Source: JAHBXE01 sp044222195
Lineage (GTDB): Bacteria > Planctomycetota > Phycisphaerae > Phycisphaerales > UBA1924
Length of the DNA stretch: 64,000 nt
Direction of reading: 5' to 3'
Assembly (NCBI GenBank): GCA_044222195.1
Contig: JBGANS010000004.1
Location: 1-64,000, forward strand
The translations under genes were made by a program, and so were the position numbers. Within the stretch, counting starts at the first letter, position 1, and every line of letters begins with the position of its first letter. Positions 9,315 to 20,024 of the stretch are shown here, one piece after another. Below the pieces are notes generated by a model. That model saw only the letters and a program-made list of their open reading frames with translations, was not told the origin of the DNA and did not search any database.

Positions 9315-10466
9315 ATGGCCAAGTACTCGATCGCATGGATGCCCGGTGACGGCATCGGAAACGATGTGATGGAAGCTTCCCGCCTGGTGCTGGACGCGAT
9401 GAAGTTTGATGCGGAATACCGGCCGTGCGACATCGGTTGGGAGTTCTGGTGCAAGGAAGGGAACGCTCTCCCGGACCGGACCATCAAGGCACTTCAGGGG
9501 ACGACGTGCGGGCTGTTCGGGGCGATTACATCCAAGCCGCAGGATGAGGCGAAGGAGGAGTTGATTCCTGAGTTGAAGAACAAGGGGCTGGTGTACTTCA
9601 GCCCGATCGTGAAGCTCCGGCAGATGTTCAACCTGCACACGAACATGCGGCCGTGCAAGAGCTACCCGGGCAACCCGCTGAACTACCGCGGGACGGCGAT
9701 TGCCAATCCCGGCGGCGGCGAAGTTCCGATCGACCAGGTTGTGTTCCGCGAGAACACCGAGGGCAGCTACGGGGGCGTGGAGTTCTACCCACTGCCTGAA
9801 AGCGTGTACACGGCCCTGTGCGCGAACCCGAAAATGAAGCCGTGGAAGGACAAGGGACTGGAGAATGTGGCGCTCTCGACGCGGATTGTCAGCAAGCAGG
9901 GGTGCACGAACATCTGCAAGCAGGCGTTCGAGTTTGCGAAGAAGACCGGCCGCAAGCGTGTCACCCTCATCGAGAAGCCCAACGTTCTGCGTGAAACCGG
10001 CGGCCTCATGACCCGCATCTTCCGCGAAGTGGCCAAAGGCTACCCGGGGATCTGGGCCGATGAGGCGAACATCGACGCCATCTGCATGTGGATGTTCAAG
10101 AACCCGCAGGACTACTCGGTGCTGGTCGCGGAGAACATGTTCGGGGATATCGTGAGCGATCTGTGCGCGGGCCTTGTCGGCGGGCTGGGGTTCGCTCCGA
10201 GCGCGAACATGGGCGACACGTACGCCGTGTTCGAACCGACGCACGGCTCGGCGCCGAAGTACGCGGGCCAGTACAAGGTCAACCCGATCGCGATGCTCCT
10301 AACGGTCAAGATGATGTTCGACTGGCTGAAGGAAACGGACAAGGCGACGCGCCTCGAGACGGCGATCGCCCGGGTCATCAAGGAAGGCAAGGTCCGCACC
10401 TACGACATGGGCGGGAAGTCGAGCACGATGGATGTGGCGAAGGAGATTGCGAAGTACGCGGGGTAG
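9315..10466 (+). CDS. Isocitrate/isopropylmalate-family dehydrogenase
   Basis: A 383-residue member of the beta-decarboxylating dehydrogenase family, which oxidises and decarboxylates isocitrate, 3-isopropylmalate or related hydroxyacids using NAD(P). MPGDGIGNDVM is the family N-terminus. LRQMFNLHTNMRP carries the substrate-binding arginines, FRENTEGSYGG lies mid-protein and EPTHGSAPKYAG is the cofactor loop. ATG 9315 has AAAGGAG 8 bases upstream; the longer open frame to 9159 overlaps the neighbouring gene and is not the start. There is no leuA, leuC or leuD beside it, so isocitrate dehydrogenase is a little more likely than isopropylmalate dehydrogenase, but residues alone do not settle it. 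Confidence 0.88.
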   Translation: MAKYSIAWMPGDGIGNDVMEASRLVLDAMKFDAEYRPCDIGWEFWCKEGNALPDRTIKALQGTTCGLFGAITSKPQDEAKEELIPELKNKGLVYFSPIVKLRQMFNLHTNMRPCKSYPGNPLNYRGTAIANPGGGEVPIDQVVFRENTEGSYGGVEFYPLPESVYTALCANPKMKPWKDKGLENVALSTRIVSKQGCTNICKQAFEFAKKTGRKRVTLIEKPNVLRETGGLMTRIFREVAKGYPGIWADEANIDAICMWMFKNPQDYSVLVAENMFGDIVSDLCAGLVGGLGFAPSANMGDTYAVFEPTHGSAPKYAGQYKVNPIAMLLTVKMMFDWLKETDKATRLETAIARVIKEGKVRTYDMGGKSSTMDVAKEIAKYAG

Positions 10467-10489
10467 GACGTCCTACAGGGGAACAAGCG

Positions 10490-11140
10490 GTGTTCAGATG
10501 GCTCTTTGGCAGGAAAGGAAAGGCCCCCGACGGGAACGATGCGCCATCCCCCGAGAACGTCGCGGCGGAGGCGTTTGACCAGGCAAAGCAGGCGGCCCTC
10601 GAACGCACTCTCGGACCGATGGATGACACGGTGTATCACTCCATCATCCCGTTCTTTCTTGGCGGCGGACTCGACCTGTATGCATTCAGCAAGTGCATTC
10701 CGGGCGTTGTGCTGGTCACTCAGGAACTGGTAACGCACGAGACGTCGAATCGGCCCAAGCCGGGACGCGAAGGTTACTTCGAGCTCGCGGCGTGCACGCC
10801 TCCTCACAAACGCCGCGATGACCCGGAGATCATGAAGCTGGTGAACTCGATGCTCAACCCCACGGCGCGGTACGCGTCGATGGCGCCGCTCAACCCCAAC
10901 GAAACCGCCGAGATCCCACAGAGCAAGGGGTCGCATCTTCCTGTCGTGTTTGATCGCTTCTGCCCCCGCGGCGAAGACTTTGTGATCGGGGAGGAGCGGC
11001 TGCACTTGTTGTTGTGCATCGCCATTCACCCATCCGAACTCGCCCACGCACGAACGCACGGATCGAAGGACCTGTTGGACCGGCTCAAGAAGGCCAACGT
11101 CCACCCCTACTCATACCTGGATCGGGCGCCGGTGGTTTGA
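10490..11140 (+). CDS. Possible suppressor-of-fused-like domain protein
   Basis: A 216-residue protein starting at GTG 10490, 23 bases after the dehydrogenase stop and probably co-transcribed with it. It opens with a basic stretch (FRWLFGRKGK) and has no signal peptide. The C-terminal part (LHLLLCIAIHPSELAHARTH, then DLLDRL and a final R-x-P) resembles the end of bacterial SUFU-like domains, and the middle EGYFELAACTPP fits the same fold. I assign this by pattern only. Such proteins are often immunity or binding proteins, but no toxin gene is next to it. Confidence 0.6.
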   Translation: MFRWLFGRKGKAPDGNDAPSPENVAAEAFDQAKQAALERTLGPMDDTVYHSIIPFFLGGGLDLYAFSKCIPGVVLVTQELVTHETSNRPKPGREGYFELAACTPPHKRRDDPEIMKLVNSMLNPTARYASMAPLNPNETAEIPQSKGSHLPVVFDRFCPRGEDFVIGEERLHLLLCIAIHPSELAHARTHGSKDLLDRLKKANVHPYSYLDRAPVV

Positions 11141-11175
11141 CACCTTCGCTCTGATCTCGAACGACGGAGGATCGC

Positions 11176-12324
11176 GTGACGAGAGCAGTCGTATTGGGCG
11201 CCGGCATGGTCGGCTCCGTCATGGCGGCCGATCTGGCCTCCGATCCCGCCTTTACCGTGACCGTGGCGGACTTCAACCCGGACAACCTGGACCATGTTGC
11301 GCGCCGGTGCGGGGCCAAGGCCACAACCATCCAAGCCGACCTGTCGGACGCCGCCACCCTCCGCCGCATCATCGCCGATGCGGACATCGTTCTCGGCGCT
11401 CTCTCATCTCGCATCGCTTTCTCCGCGCTCAAGACCATCCTCGAATCCGGCAAGCACTTCTGCGACATCTCGTTCATGGCGGAAGACCCGCTTGAACTTG
11501 ACTCCCTCGCAAAGAAGCACCACGTGACCGCGGTGGTCGACTGCGGCGTTGCCCCGGGCATGAGCCACCTCCTCGCCGGCTACGCCGCGGCCAATCTCTC
11601 CCCCTGCGACAACATAGAGATCTACGTCGGCGGCCTGCCCCGCGAGCGCCGCTGGCCATTTGAATACAAGGCCGCGTTCAGCCCGGCGGATGTGATCGAG
11701 GAATACACGCGGCCGTCGCGCCTGGTTGAGCACGGCAAGGTTGTGGTCCGCGAGGCGCTCTCTGGACCGGAGTTGATGAACTTCCCCGGCGCCGGCACGC
11801 TCGAGGCGTTCAACACCGACGGATTGCGGAGCCTGGTCAAGACGCTCAAAGTTCCGTTCATGAAGGAGAAGACGCTCCGCTATCCCGGCCACATCGAGCT
11901 GATGCGGGTGCTGCGGGAGACGGGGTTCTTCTCCGAGGAGCCCGTACGAGTTGGCGGTGTGGATGTCCGGCCGCGGGACCTGACGGCAAAGCTCATGTTC
12001 CCGAAGTGGACCTACGAACCCGGCGAGGAAGACCTCACGGTGATGCGGGTGCTCGGAGACGGAATCAAGGACGGAGCCCGGCAGCGCATGGTCTGGGATC
12101 TGTTCGATCTTTACCACCGCGCGAGTCAGTCCACCAGCATGGCCCGCACCACCGCGTTTCCGTGTGTCATCGTGGCTCGGATGATCGCGTCGGGAATTCT
12201 GTCGAAGCCGGGCGTGTCCACTCCGGAGTTGCTCGCGACCCAGCGCGGGCTCGTCGATCACGTGCTGGCCGAGCACGTCAAGCGTGGCGTGGCGTATCAG
12301 TTCCGCACGGTGCCGCTGGCCTGA
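11176..12324 (+). CDS. Saccharopine dehydrogenase-like oxidoreductase
   Basis: A 382-residue cytoplasmic enzyme with an N-terminal Rossmann fold (VVLGAGMVGSVMAADLA) and the saccharopine dehydrogenase C-terminal domain (VVDCGVAPGMSHLLAGYAA, then YPGHIELMRVLRETGFF). Relatives act in lysine degradation or synthesis (saccharopine or aminoadipate semialdehyde). The start is GTG 11176 with GGAGG 8 bases upstream. It follows the SUFU-like gene by 35 bases on the same strand. No other lysine genes are nearby, so the substrate is open. Confidence 0.87.
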   Translation: MTRAVVLGAGMVGSVMAADLASDPAFTVTVADFNPDNLDHVARRCGAKATTIQADLSDAATLRRIIADADIVLGALSSRIAFSALKTILESGKHFCDISFMAEDPLELDSLAKKHHVTAVVDCGVAPGMSHLLAGYAAANLSPCDNIEIYVGGLPRERRWPFEYKAAFSPADVIEEYTRPSRLVEHGKVVVREALSGPELMNFPGAGTLEAFNTDGLRSLVKTLKVPFMKEKTLRYPGHIELMRVLRETGFFSEEPVRVGGVDVRPRDLTAKLMFPKWTYEPGEEDLTVMRVLGDGIKDGARQRMVWDLFDLYHRASQSTSMARTTAFPCVIVARMIASGILSKPGVSTPELLATQRGLVDHVLAEHVKRGVAYQFRTVPLA

Positions 12325-12357
12325 GCGATGAGCTACGCCGCGGCGGCTGAACGCCGC

Positions 12358-13752
<1,395 letters not shown>

Positions 13753-14909
13753 TTACACTTCCGAGATCGTGGTGAGAGTCATGGTCTGGTTGTGCAGATC
13801 GCACTTGCCGGACGCGTAGGGCGAGATTTCGCCGTACGAGTAGAACCCGACCTGCTGCGCGCCCTGCGGGAGAGCCTCCAGGGCGCTCTCGAGTTCCTCT
13901 TCCACTCGTTCACCGAGCACGAGCCGCCGGCCGACACAGCTGATGGCTATCGAGAGAGATGGGCCGGAGACGCCGGCGGATCGTGTCATCAGCGCCGACT
14001 GCGCCGCCCCGTCGATCAGGCGGTCGAAGTTCGCGCACATGAGCTGGGCCAGGTAGCCCTGCTGGATGTCGCCCGCGAAGATGAGTGCGCCGCGGGCCTC
14101 ATCCACCGAGAGAATGGTCCGCACGAGGCGCTTGTCGTCAGAGACACCTGACCGCAGCGAGAGCGGAAACAACAGCGCCGAGGCCGGCAGTTCGGCGGCA
14201 CGTGACCCCAGGTATTCCTTGTACAGGGGCAGGGCGGGCTTTCCGTCAAGCTCGAAGAGCGTGTTGCCCTGGGACCGAGTGATCTTTCATTCAGGCCCGA
14301 AGCAGTCCCACCCGCCCTTGGACCCGTGCCCGATCCGGACTCGATCGCCATACAGGCCCACGGCCGAGACAAAACCCTCGGCGGGCGAACCGCCCTTGAG
14401 CACCCAAGTCTTCTGGAATCGGGTGCCGTCGCCGGCCAGGCCGCCGGTCACGATCACCTTGTCCGAGAGCACAGAGTTGATCCCCTGGACGAGCGCACTG
14501 CCGTTGACTTTCAATCCGTCGGAGAGCACGAGCACGCCTTTGAGCCCCGGGCCGTCCAACTGGCGGGCGATGGCGGCTCCGGCACGGTACGAGTCCTCGA
14601 CCGAGCGCACCGGGGCGGTGGCAACGGCGAGTTTGGTGTGCGCGAACTTCACGACCGCGACGGAAAGGCTCTCATCACGGATTTCTCCACCGAGAATTTC
14701 GCCGGAGGTCGAGCAACCCGCCATGTGAGAGCGCGGGTAGGCCCTGGCCAGCTCCGCCGGGCGCCGGGACGGTCCGCGTACCCAGGTGCCCCGAACACCA
14801 GCACCAGCGTGCGGTCGGAATCCAGCGAGGGGCTCAACGGAGTCGACCATCCCTGTTTCGCATCGTGGCACAACGACTGAACGATGCACGGCGCGGCCTG
14901 AGTATTCAC
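13753..14909 (-). pseudogene. FIST-domain sensory protein gene, interrupted by a frameshift and an in-frame TGA
   Basis: FIST_N and FIST_C domains are predicted small-ligand sensors coupled to signalling proteins. Reading on the minus strand from GTG 14909 (GGAG 8 bases upstream), the frame encodes LVLVFGAPGYADRPG, then homology jumps to another frame at about 14755-14775 (AELARAYPRSHMAGCSTSGE). That frame runs to GWDCFGPE and meets TGA at 14289-14287, then continues in the same frame with KITRSQGN and a complete FIST_C domain (GYLAQLMCANFDRLIDGAAQ ... GFYSYGEISP ... CDLHNQTMTLTTI). The TGA stands where relatives usually have Arg, so CGA to TGA is the simplest change. The start could also be GTG 14930. 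Either a decaying gene or sequence errors. Confidence 0.85.
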
Positions 14910-15087
14910 GTGAGCGACTCCATCGAGCACGCCCGAATGGGCGCCTCGCCTTCCAATAACTCATGAACATCGGCATCCGTGCGCCCGGGGGTGAGCGGGG
15001 ACGATCCTGAGCCACCATATTGAGCGACCAGATAACTCCGGGGGACGTGATCGCGGAACGTCCCCGATCGCTAGACTGGTCCCGCCA

Positions 15088-15591
15088 ATGACCCACCCCA
15101 TCCGCTCAGCCATTGCCATTACCTGGCGCCGAAATGCCGCGTACGCCCTCCGGCTTGTCGGGGATCTCACCGAAGCGCAGTTTCTGGCGCAGCCGGTGCC
15201 CGGACGATCGCTCAACCATGCCGCGTGGGTGCTGTCCCACCTCACGCTCTATGCGAGGGTCGCCGCCTCTCTTCTGCGAGAAGCACCGTTTGAGGACCCG
15301 GCCGATCACCCGTACGGGGCGAAGTCTGAGCCGCTGGCCGATCCGTCCGCGTACCCGCCGAAGTCACCGCTCATCGAGCACTACCGGGCCGCGCACGACG
15401 ACGCCGGCGCGGCCCTCGATTCGGCTCGCGACGCCGTGTTCGCATCGCCGACGGCGCTCGAGCGGTGGCGAGCAATGCACCCCACGACCGGGGACATGCT
15501 GGTCACGCTCATGGTGAAGCACGAGAGCTCTCACCTTGGGCAGCTGAGCGCGTGGAGGCGGGCGATGGGTTTGCCGCGAGTCGCGCTCTGA
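15088..15591 (+). CDS. DinB-like (four-helix metal-binding) protein
   Basis: A 167-residue protein of the DinB/YfiT-like superfamily, four-helix bundles that usually hold a metal through three histidines and often act in thiol transfer or detoxification. Candidate ligands are the His of SLNHAAWVLSHL near residue 45 and the His of VKHESSHLGQL near residue 150. LTEAQFLAQPVPGRSLNHAAW is the typical opening helix region. It is transcribed divergently from the FIST gene. A strong stem-loop follows the stop. Substrate unknown. Confidence 0.8.
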   Translation: MTHPIRSAIAITWRRNAAYALRLVGDLTEAQFLAQPVPGRSLNHAAWVLSHLTLYARVAASLLREAPFEDPADHPYGAKSEPLADPSAYPPKSPLIEHYRAAHDDAGAALDSARDAVFASPTALERWRAMHPTTGDMLVTLMVKHESSHLGQLSAWRRAMGLPRVAL

Positions 15592-15621
15592 AGCGAACGA
15601 CGCTCCGAGCCAAAACAAACA

Positions 15622-15643
15622 CCGGCCCGGAGGTCCGGGCCGG
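15622..15643 (-). terminator. Stem-loop between convergent genes
   Basis: CCGGCCCGGA and TCCGGGCCGG form a near-perfect GC-rich stem with a very short loop. Read on the minus strand it is followed by a T-rich run (TGTTTGTTTTGG), so it most likely ends transcription of the PEP-CTERM gene at 15667; it also lies 30 bases after the DinB-like stop. Confidence 0.7.
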
Positions 15644-15666
15644 CGCGTTGGTTCTGAATCGCGTGG

Positions 15667-16110
15667 TCAGGCGCGGCGACGGCGGGCCGCGATCAGGCCG
15701 CCGAGCCCAAGCGTGACGACGACGCCGGGCGCGGGCACTGATTCGGACACCACGATGTCGATCATGTTGTTTCCACCCGCGTAGTTCGCGAGCTTGAGGA
15801 ACCCGTTGGCGCCGGTCGTCAGCCAACTGAACCCGATCTTGTCCGTGCCGCCGGCCGCACCCTGCTTGGTGTCCTCGACGAACCAGATGCCCTGGGCGCC
15901 GAACAGGTCGATCTTGCCGACCGCGGTGATCCAGTGGCCGCCGTTGGCCTGTCCCGCGGCGTTGAGATAGGTGAACCCGATCTCGACGTCTTCGCCGTGG
16001 TTGATCTCGCTCGAAATGAAGTCCCAGGTCGGGATCAGGCCCTTGGCCTCGGCGGTGTAGCCGTTCTGGGTGATGTTGGCCCCGCCGAGCTGATCGTCCA
16101 TGAACTTCAT
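15667..16110 (-). CDS. C-terminal half of a C39-like PEP-CTERM protein
   Basis: A 147-residue open frame whose ATG overlaps the TGA of the upstream half (ATGA). It contains GGHWITAVGK, the expected His region of a C39/papain-like fold, and FVEDT, a possible Asp partner. It ends in VPAPGVVVTLGLGGLIAARRRR, a PEP-CTERM-like sorting tail (motif, hydrophobic helix, arginine cluster). It has no signal peptide of its own, although such a tail only makes sense on an exported protein; the signal peptide and the predicted catalytic Cys lie on the upstream frame. I therefore read this as the second half of one gene split by a frame change near 16110-16150. Confidence 0.75.
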   Translation of the reverse strand: MKFMDDQLGGANITQNGYTAEAKGLIPTWDFISSEINHGEDVEIGFTYLNAAGQANGGHWITAVGKIDLFGAQGIWFVEDTKQGAAGGTDKIGFSWLTTGANGFLKLANYAGGNNMIDIVVSESVPAPGVVVTLGLGGLIAARRRRA

Positions 16111-16817
16111 GTGAATGCCGATTCTTTGAGCGTGTTCAGACGGTTGGGCATCCCGTCATTGGGGACGTTGACGCCCTGTGTGGTGCGGAGCCACTCGAGG
16201 CTGTTGGTCGCCGCGGCGGGGCCACACTCGTTGCGACCGGTCTCGACATTGGGAACGTTGTTGTTCCAGTGAAACTTGCCCAGGGGGAACGAGAAGTTGA
16301 GGGATGCGGTGCTGGGGGCCGCGCCGGGACTCGTGTGCGGGCCGCCGAGGTCGTCGCGGCCTTCGGCATCGTGGTTGAAGTGTGGAATGAACGATTGGAA
16401 CACCCCGCTGGCCACGGGGGGCGAAAGGAGCGGCGCCGGCGTGATGGTGCGGTTGAAGTTGATCCCGGCGAGCGGCGTGCCGGGAGAAATGCCGAGCGGC
16501 GTCAGGTCGAACGCGGTCGTGACCGGGACGGTGGATGGGGCAAAGGAGGAGGGCAGGATCGGAAGATTCTGAACGGCCCACGTTCCACCGGAGGGATTGC
16601 TCGCCCACACATTGAGATAGCCGATCGAAGTGCCGCCCAGAACGTCGGCGGAATACTGACCGAACGCGGAGTTTGCCAGCAGCGGGGCACCATTGCCGAA
16701 GTGATCGACCTGCGAGATCAGGTCGCCGCTGGCCGTCTGTCCGACGCTCAGCGCAGGAAAGCACGCAAACACCACAAGCGCCGGCGTTGCCGGCCAAAGC
16801 CCACGAGAACGCTTCAT
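16107..16817 (-). CDS. N-terminal half of a C39-like PEP-CTERM protein
   Basis: A 236-residue frame starting with a signal peptide (basic start, hydrophobic core, cleavage near ALSVGQ). Around residue 200 it has NECGPAAATNSLEWL, which matches the catalytic-Cys helix of C39-type peptidase folds. The frame then ends at TGA 16107 before any catalytic His appears; the His motif is in the next frame, one base over. A good ribosome site (GGAAGGAGA) precedes the ATG. Translation of both halves needs a minus-one shift; I see no classical slippery heptamer in the overlap (16107-16154), so a true indel or a sequence error is more likely than programmed frameshifting. Confidence 0.75.
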   Translation of the reverse strand: MKRSRGLWPATPALVVFACFPALSVGQTASGDLISQVDHFGNGAPLLANSAFGQYSADVLGGTSIGYLNVWASNPSGGTWAVQNLPILPSSFAPSTVPVTTAFDLTPLGISPGTPLAGINFNRTITPAPLLSPPVASGVFQSFIPHFNHDAEGRDDLGGPHTSPGAAPSTASLNFSFPLGKFHWNNNVPNVETGRNECGPAAATNSLEWLRTTQGVNVPNDGMPNRLNTLKESAFT

Positions 16818-17092
16818 GTCTTGTCTCCTTCCGAGTCACTCGGGCGCCGTCGCGCGGCGGCGTCGCATTCCTCGCGGCGGCCTATGAAGCGCCGCGAGCG
16901 ACAACCAGTCTAACCTCCGCGCCGGCACCAAGCAAGAAAATCCACTCCCTTTGCAACTGGCGATGGTAATCCCGCGTGGGGCAATGGCTTGCGCGGCGGC
17001 TCGGGCGTGGCCCGACTGAGGTGGCGCTTTCGAAAGACTCAGGCGAGACGGTGACCGGGCGTAATATTGGCCCCCGAAAACAAGGATGATCC

Positions 17093-18535
17093 ATGGCGAA
17101 GACACCCGTTGATCCCAACAAGAAGTACCTCTCCCACACGCTCTCGGAGTGGGCCTGCGGCCTGAGGTACGAGCACCTTTCGGCGGATGCGATCCACAAA
17201 GCCAAGCTTTTCTGGTTCGATTCGATGGGGTGCGCGCTCGGCGGCTCCAAGCAGGAAGATGCTCACATTCTCCTGGCCCACCACAAGGAGACCGGGGGCG
17301 GAGGCAAGTGCACGGCGTTTGTCTCTGGGTTCAAGACCAACCCGGTGGATGCGGCGTTCCTCAACGACCACATGATCCGCGCGATGGACTACAACGACAT
17401 CTACTGGAAGGCGGACCCGTGCCATCCCTCAGACATCATCGCGGGGCCCCTGGCGCTGTGCGAGTACCTCGGCCTGTCCGGCAAGGACCTGATCCTTGCC
17501 ACGGTGATCGCCTACGAAGTCGAGATGCGGCTGTGCGAGTTCGGCCTGCCGGGAATTCGTGAGTACGGGTGGCACCACGCGACGCTGACGGCGTTCGCGG
17601 CACCCATCGCCGCGGGACGCGTGCTGAATCTGACAGTCGATCAGATGGTCCAGGCGATCGGCATTTCGGCGAGCCGGACGTTCACGCCCGGCGCGGTCAC
17701 CGCGGGCAAGCTGACGAACATGAAGAACACGGTGGACCCGTGGGCGACGCGCATGGGCGTCGAGTCGGCCATGCTCGCCAAGCGCGGGTACTCGGGCCCG
17801 GAGCACATGATCGACGGCAAGGAAGGCCTTTACGCCGTGTTCTCCCATGTGCACCCGCCCGCGAGCAAGGGCGAGGCGGCGCGGTTTGACACCGAGAAGC
17901 TCATTGGCAGCCTTCCCAAGTCGGCGAAAGACCATTACAAGATCATCGACTGCGGAATGAAGAGCTTCCCGATCGAAGCGCTCAGCCACGCACCGCTGAC
18001 CGCCATGATGAAGTGCGTGAAGGAGAACGGACTCAAGGCCGCGGATGTCGCGGAGATCAAGGTCGAAGTGATCGCTCGCGCGGCGGACATTCTCGGCGAT
18101 CCGCACAAGTACCGGCCCGACAGCAAGGAAACGGCAGATCACTCGCTGCCCTACTGCATGGCGGTTGGGCTGGTAGACGGCATGGTCACGCCGCTGCAGT
18201 TCAAGGAAGAGCGAGTGATGGACAAGTCGCTGATTCCCGTGATGGACAAGGTCAAAGTTGTGGCCAATACCGAGTTTGAAGCGCTGTTCCCGAAGTTTCA
18301 GCCGAGCCGCGTGACCATCACCACGACCTCCGGCAAGTCGCACGCCGTCCGCGTGGATGTGCCCAAGGGCGACCCCCGCGACCCGATGACCGAGGACGAG
18401 ATCTCGGTCAAGTTTCATGCCCTTGGCGATGAAGTCATCGGGCGTCCCCAATGCGATACGCTCGCCAAAGCGATCATGGGGATGGACGGCCTGCGCGACG
18501 TCAAGGAACTTGTGGAACTCACGGTCAAGAAATAG
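17093..18535 (+). CDS. MmgE/PrpD family protein (2-methylcitrate dehydratase-like)
   Basis: A 480-residue cytoplasmic protein covering the full MmgE/PrpD fold. Recognisable stretches are KAKLFWFDSMGCALGG near the N-terminus, MIRAMDYNDIYW, the SDIIAGPLAL helix, GWHHATLTAFAAPIAAG and VDPWATRMGVESAMLAKRG. Family members dehydrate 2-methylcitrate in propionate breakdown or act on other hydroxy-polycarboxylates. There is no prpB or prpC here, so methylcitrate as substrate is not supported by context. A weak stem-loop follows the gene. Confidence 0.88.
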   Translation: MAKTPVDPNKKYLSHTLSEWACGLRYEHLSADAIHKAKLFWFDSMGCALGGSKQEDAHILLAHHKETGGGGKCTAFVSGFKTNPVDAAFLNDHMIRAMDYNDIYWKADPCHPSDIIAGPLALCEYLGLSGKDLILATVIAYEVEMRLCEFGLPGIREYGWHHATLTAFAAPIAAGRVLNLTVDQMVQAIGISASRTFTPGAVTAGKLTNMKNTVDPWATRMGVESAMLAKRGYSGPEHMIDGKEGLYAVFSHVHPPASKGEAARFDTEKLIGSLPKSAKDHYKIIDCGMKSFPIEALSHAPLTAMMKCVKENGLKAADVAEIKVEVIARAADILGDPHKYRPDSKETADHSLPYCMAVGLVDGMVTPLQFKEERVMDKSLIPVMDKVKVVANTEFEALFPKFQPSRVTITTTSGKSHAVRVDVPKGDPRDPMTEDEISVKFHALGDEVIGRPQCDTLAKAIMGMDGLRDVKELVELTVKK

Positions 18536-18571
18536 CCGTTCAGGTCCCCACCAGCGGGTGAGCCCGAACGG
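18536..18571. terminator. Possible bidirectional stem-loop
   Basis: CCGTTC and GAACGG flank an inner CACC/GGTG pair in the 64-base gap between two convergent genes. The position suits a terminator, but the stem is interrupted and no T run follows on either strand. Confidence 0.3.
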
Positions 18572-18599
18572 TCCCGGCCTTTACTTGGCGCGCGCCGGA

Positions 18600-20024
18600 T
18601 CAGGCGTGGGCGGCTTGTTCTGACCTCGTGCGGAACATGGAGTCACCCTCGACCGGAGCGAATCTCGCCTGGAAGAACCGGAGGTACTTGGGCTCTGAGG
18701 TGAACCGCAGGCCCACGACGTCATCCGCGCGATCCAGCAGATCGATCACAGACTCCGCCGTCACATCCATGTGCGCCTGCGTGTACACCCGGCGTGGGAT
18801 GGTCAGCCTCACGAGTTCGAGCTTCGGGAAGATATTTTCGCGGCTGTCTGGGTGGCGTCCGGCGGATACCCCGCCTCGCTCCATTGACCGCACGCCAGAG
18901 TCGATGTACAGCGCGCACGTCAGCGCCTGGGCCGGGAACTGGTCCCGCGGGAGGTGCCGGAGAAAGGCGGCCGCGTCAATGAAGATGCCGTGCCCGCCGA
19001 TGGGCCTGACGATGGGGACGCCGGCCCTGGCCAATCGGTTTCCAAGGTATTCGACCTGCCCGATTCGAGCCTGGATGTGATCGAACTGCACGGATTCCCG
19101 GATGCCGATCGCCATGGCTTCGAGATCCCGTCCGGCCAGTCCGCCGTACGTGTGCAGGCCCTCAAACAGGACAACCTGGTTGCGGGCCTCCTCGGCGAGC
19201 GTGTCGTCGTTGAGGCACAGGAAACCACCGATGTTGACCAGGGCATCCTTCTTCGCGGAACAGGTGCAGCCGTCTGTGCATGAGCACATTTCCAGAAGGA
19301 TGTCCTCGATGGACCGGCCTTCCTGTCCGTGTTCGCGCACCTTGATGAAGTAGGCGTTTTCGACCGCGCGCGTCGCGTCGAGGTAGATCGGGATGCCGCT
19401 GCGCCGGCAGATGGCCCTCACGGCGTGCAGGTTCGCCAGGCTGATGGGCTGGCCGCCGGCCATATTGACGTTGCACTGCAGGCAGAGATACGCGATCTTC
19501 GGCGCGCCGTGCGCCGCGATCGCCGCCTCCAGTTTCTTCAAGTCCACGTTGCCCTTGAACGGCGACTCGTCGGTGGGGTCATGGGCCACATCGCCGATGA
19601 TGTCGACGAACCGACCACCCGCCAGTTCCTGGTGTGCCCGGGTGGTGGTAAAGTACATATTGCCGAGCACGATCTGGCCCGGCTTGACGCACATCCGGCT
19701 CAGGATGTGCTCCGCGCCACGACCCTGATGGGTCGGGATTACATGCGCGTAGCCGTATGTCTCGCGCACCGCGGTCTCGAGGCGATAGAAGTTGGCGCTC
19801 CCGGCGTAGGGCTCATCCCCCACCATCATCCCTGCCCACTGGCGGTCGCTCATCGCGGATGTGCCCGAGTCGGTCAGCAGGTCGATATAGACATCCTCGC
19901 TGCGCAGCAGAAACGTGTTGAACCCCGCTTCGCGGATCGCGAGCTCACGCTCGGCACGCGTTGTCATCCGCAGGTGCTCGACCATCTTGATCTTGAAAGG
20001 CTCGGCCCATGATCTGCGGTTCAT
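18600..20024 (-). CDS. tpl: Tyrosine phenol-lyase-like PLP enzyme (TPL/tryptophanase family)
   Basis: A 474-residue beta-eliminating lyase. These enzymes split tyrosine (to phenol, pyruvate, ammonia) or tryptophan (to indole). The PLP lysine is K259 in CTCSAKKDALVNIGGF. Residues that separate the two activities favour tyrosine phenol-lyase: R383 in SMERGGVSAGR aligns with the phenol-lyase Arg381, F450-F451 in LRFFQARF align with Phe448-Phe449 (tryptophanase has His here), and NMYFTTTRAHQE is preserved. The family start (WAEPFKIKMVE) fits the chosen ATG. It is divergent from a tyrosine-decarboxylase-like gene with a 108-base shared promoter region. Automated annotation may name it tryptophanase. 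Confidence 0.9.
   Translation of the reverse strand: MNRRSWAEPFKIKMVEHLRMTTRAERELAIREAGFNTFLLRSEDVYIDLLTDSGTSAMSDRQWAGMMVGDEPYAGSANFYRLETAVRETYGYAHVIPTHQGRGAEHILSRMCVKPGQIVLGNMYFTTTRAHQELAGGRFVDIIGDVAHDPTDESPFKGNVDLKKLEAAIAAHGAPKIAYLCLQCNVNMAGGQPISLANLHAVRAICRRSGIPIYLDATRAVENAYFIKVREHGQEGRSIEDILLEMCSCTDGCTCSAKKDALVNIGGFLCLNDDTLAEEARNQVVLFEGLHTYGGLAGRDLEAMAIGIRESVQFDHIQARIGQVEYLGNRLARAGVPIVRPIGGHGIFIDAAAFLRHLPRDQFPAQALTCALYIDSGVRSMERGGVSAGRHPDSRENIFPKLELVRLTIPRRVYTQAHMDVTAESVIDLLDRADDVVGLRFTSEPKYLRFFQARFAPVEGDSMFRTRSEQAAHA

Noticed and set aside
14287..14289. TGA read as selenocysteine in the FIST gene
   Set aside because: The position is usually Arg in the family, a second disruption exists upstream, and no SECIS-like hairpin is evident right after the TGA.
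16107..16154. Programmed -1 frameshift in the C39-like gene
   Set aside because: The overlap has no X-XXY-YYZ slippery heptamer and no strong downstream hairpin that I can see, so an indel or sequence error is simpler.
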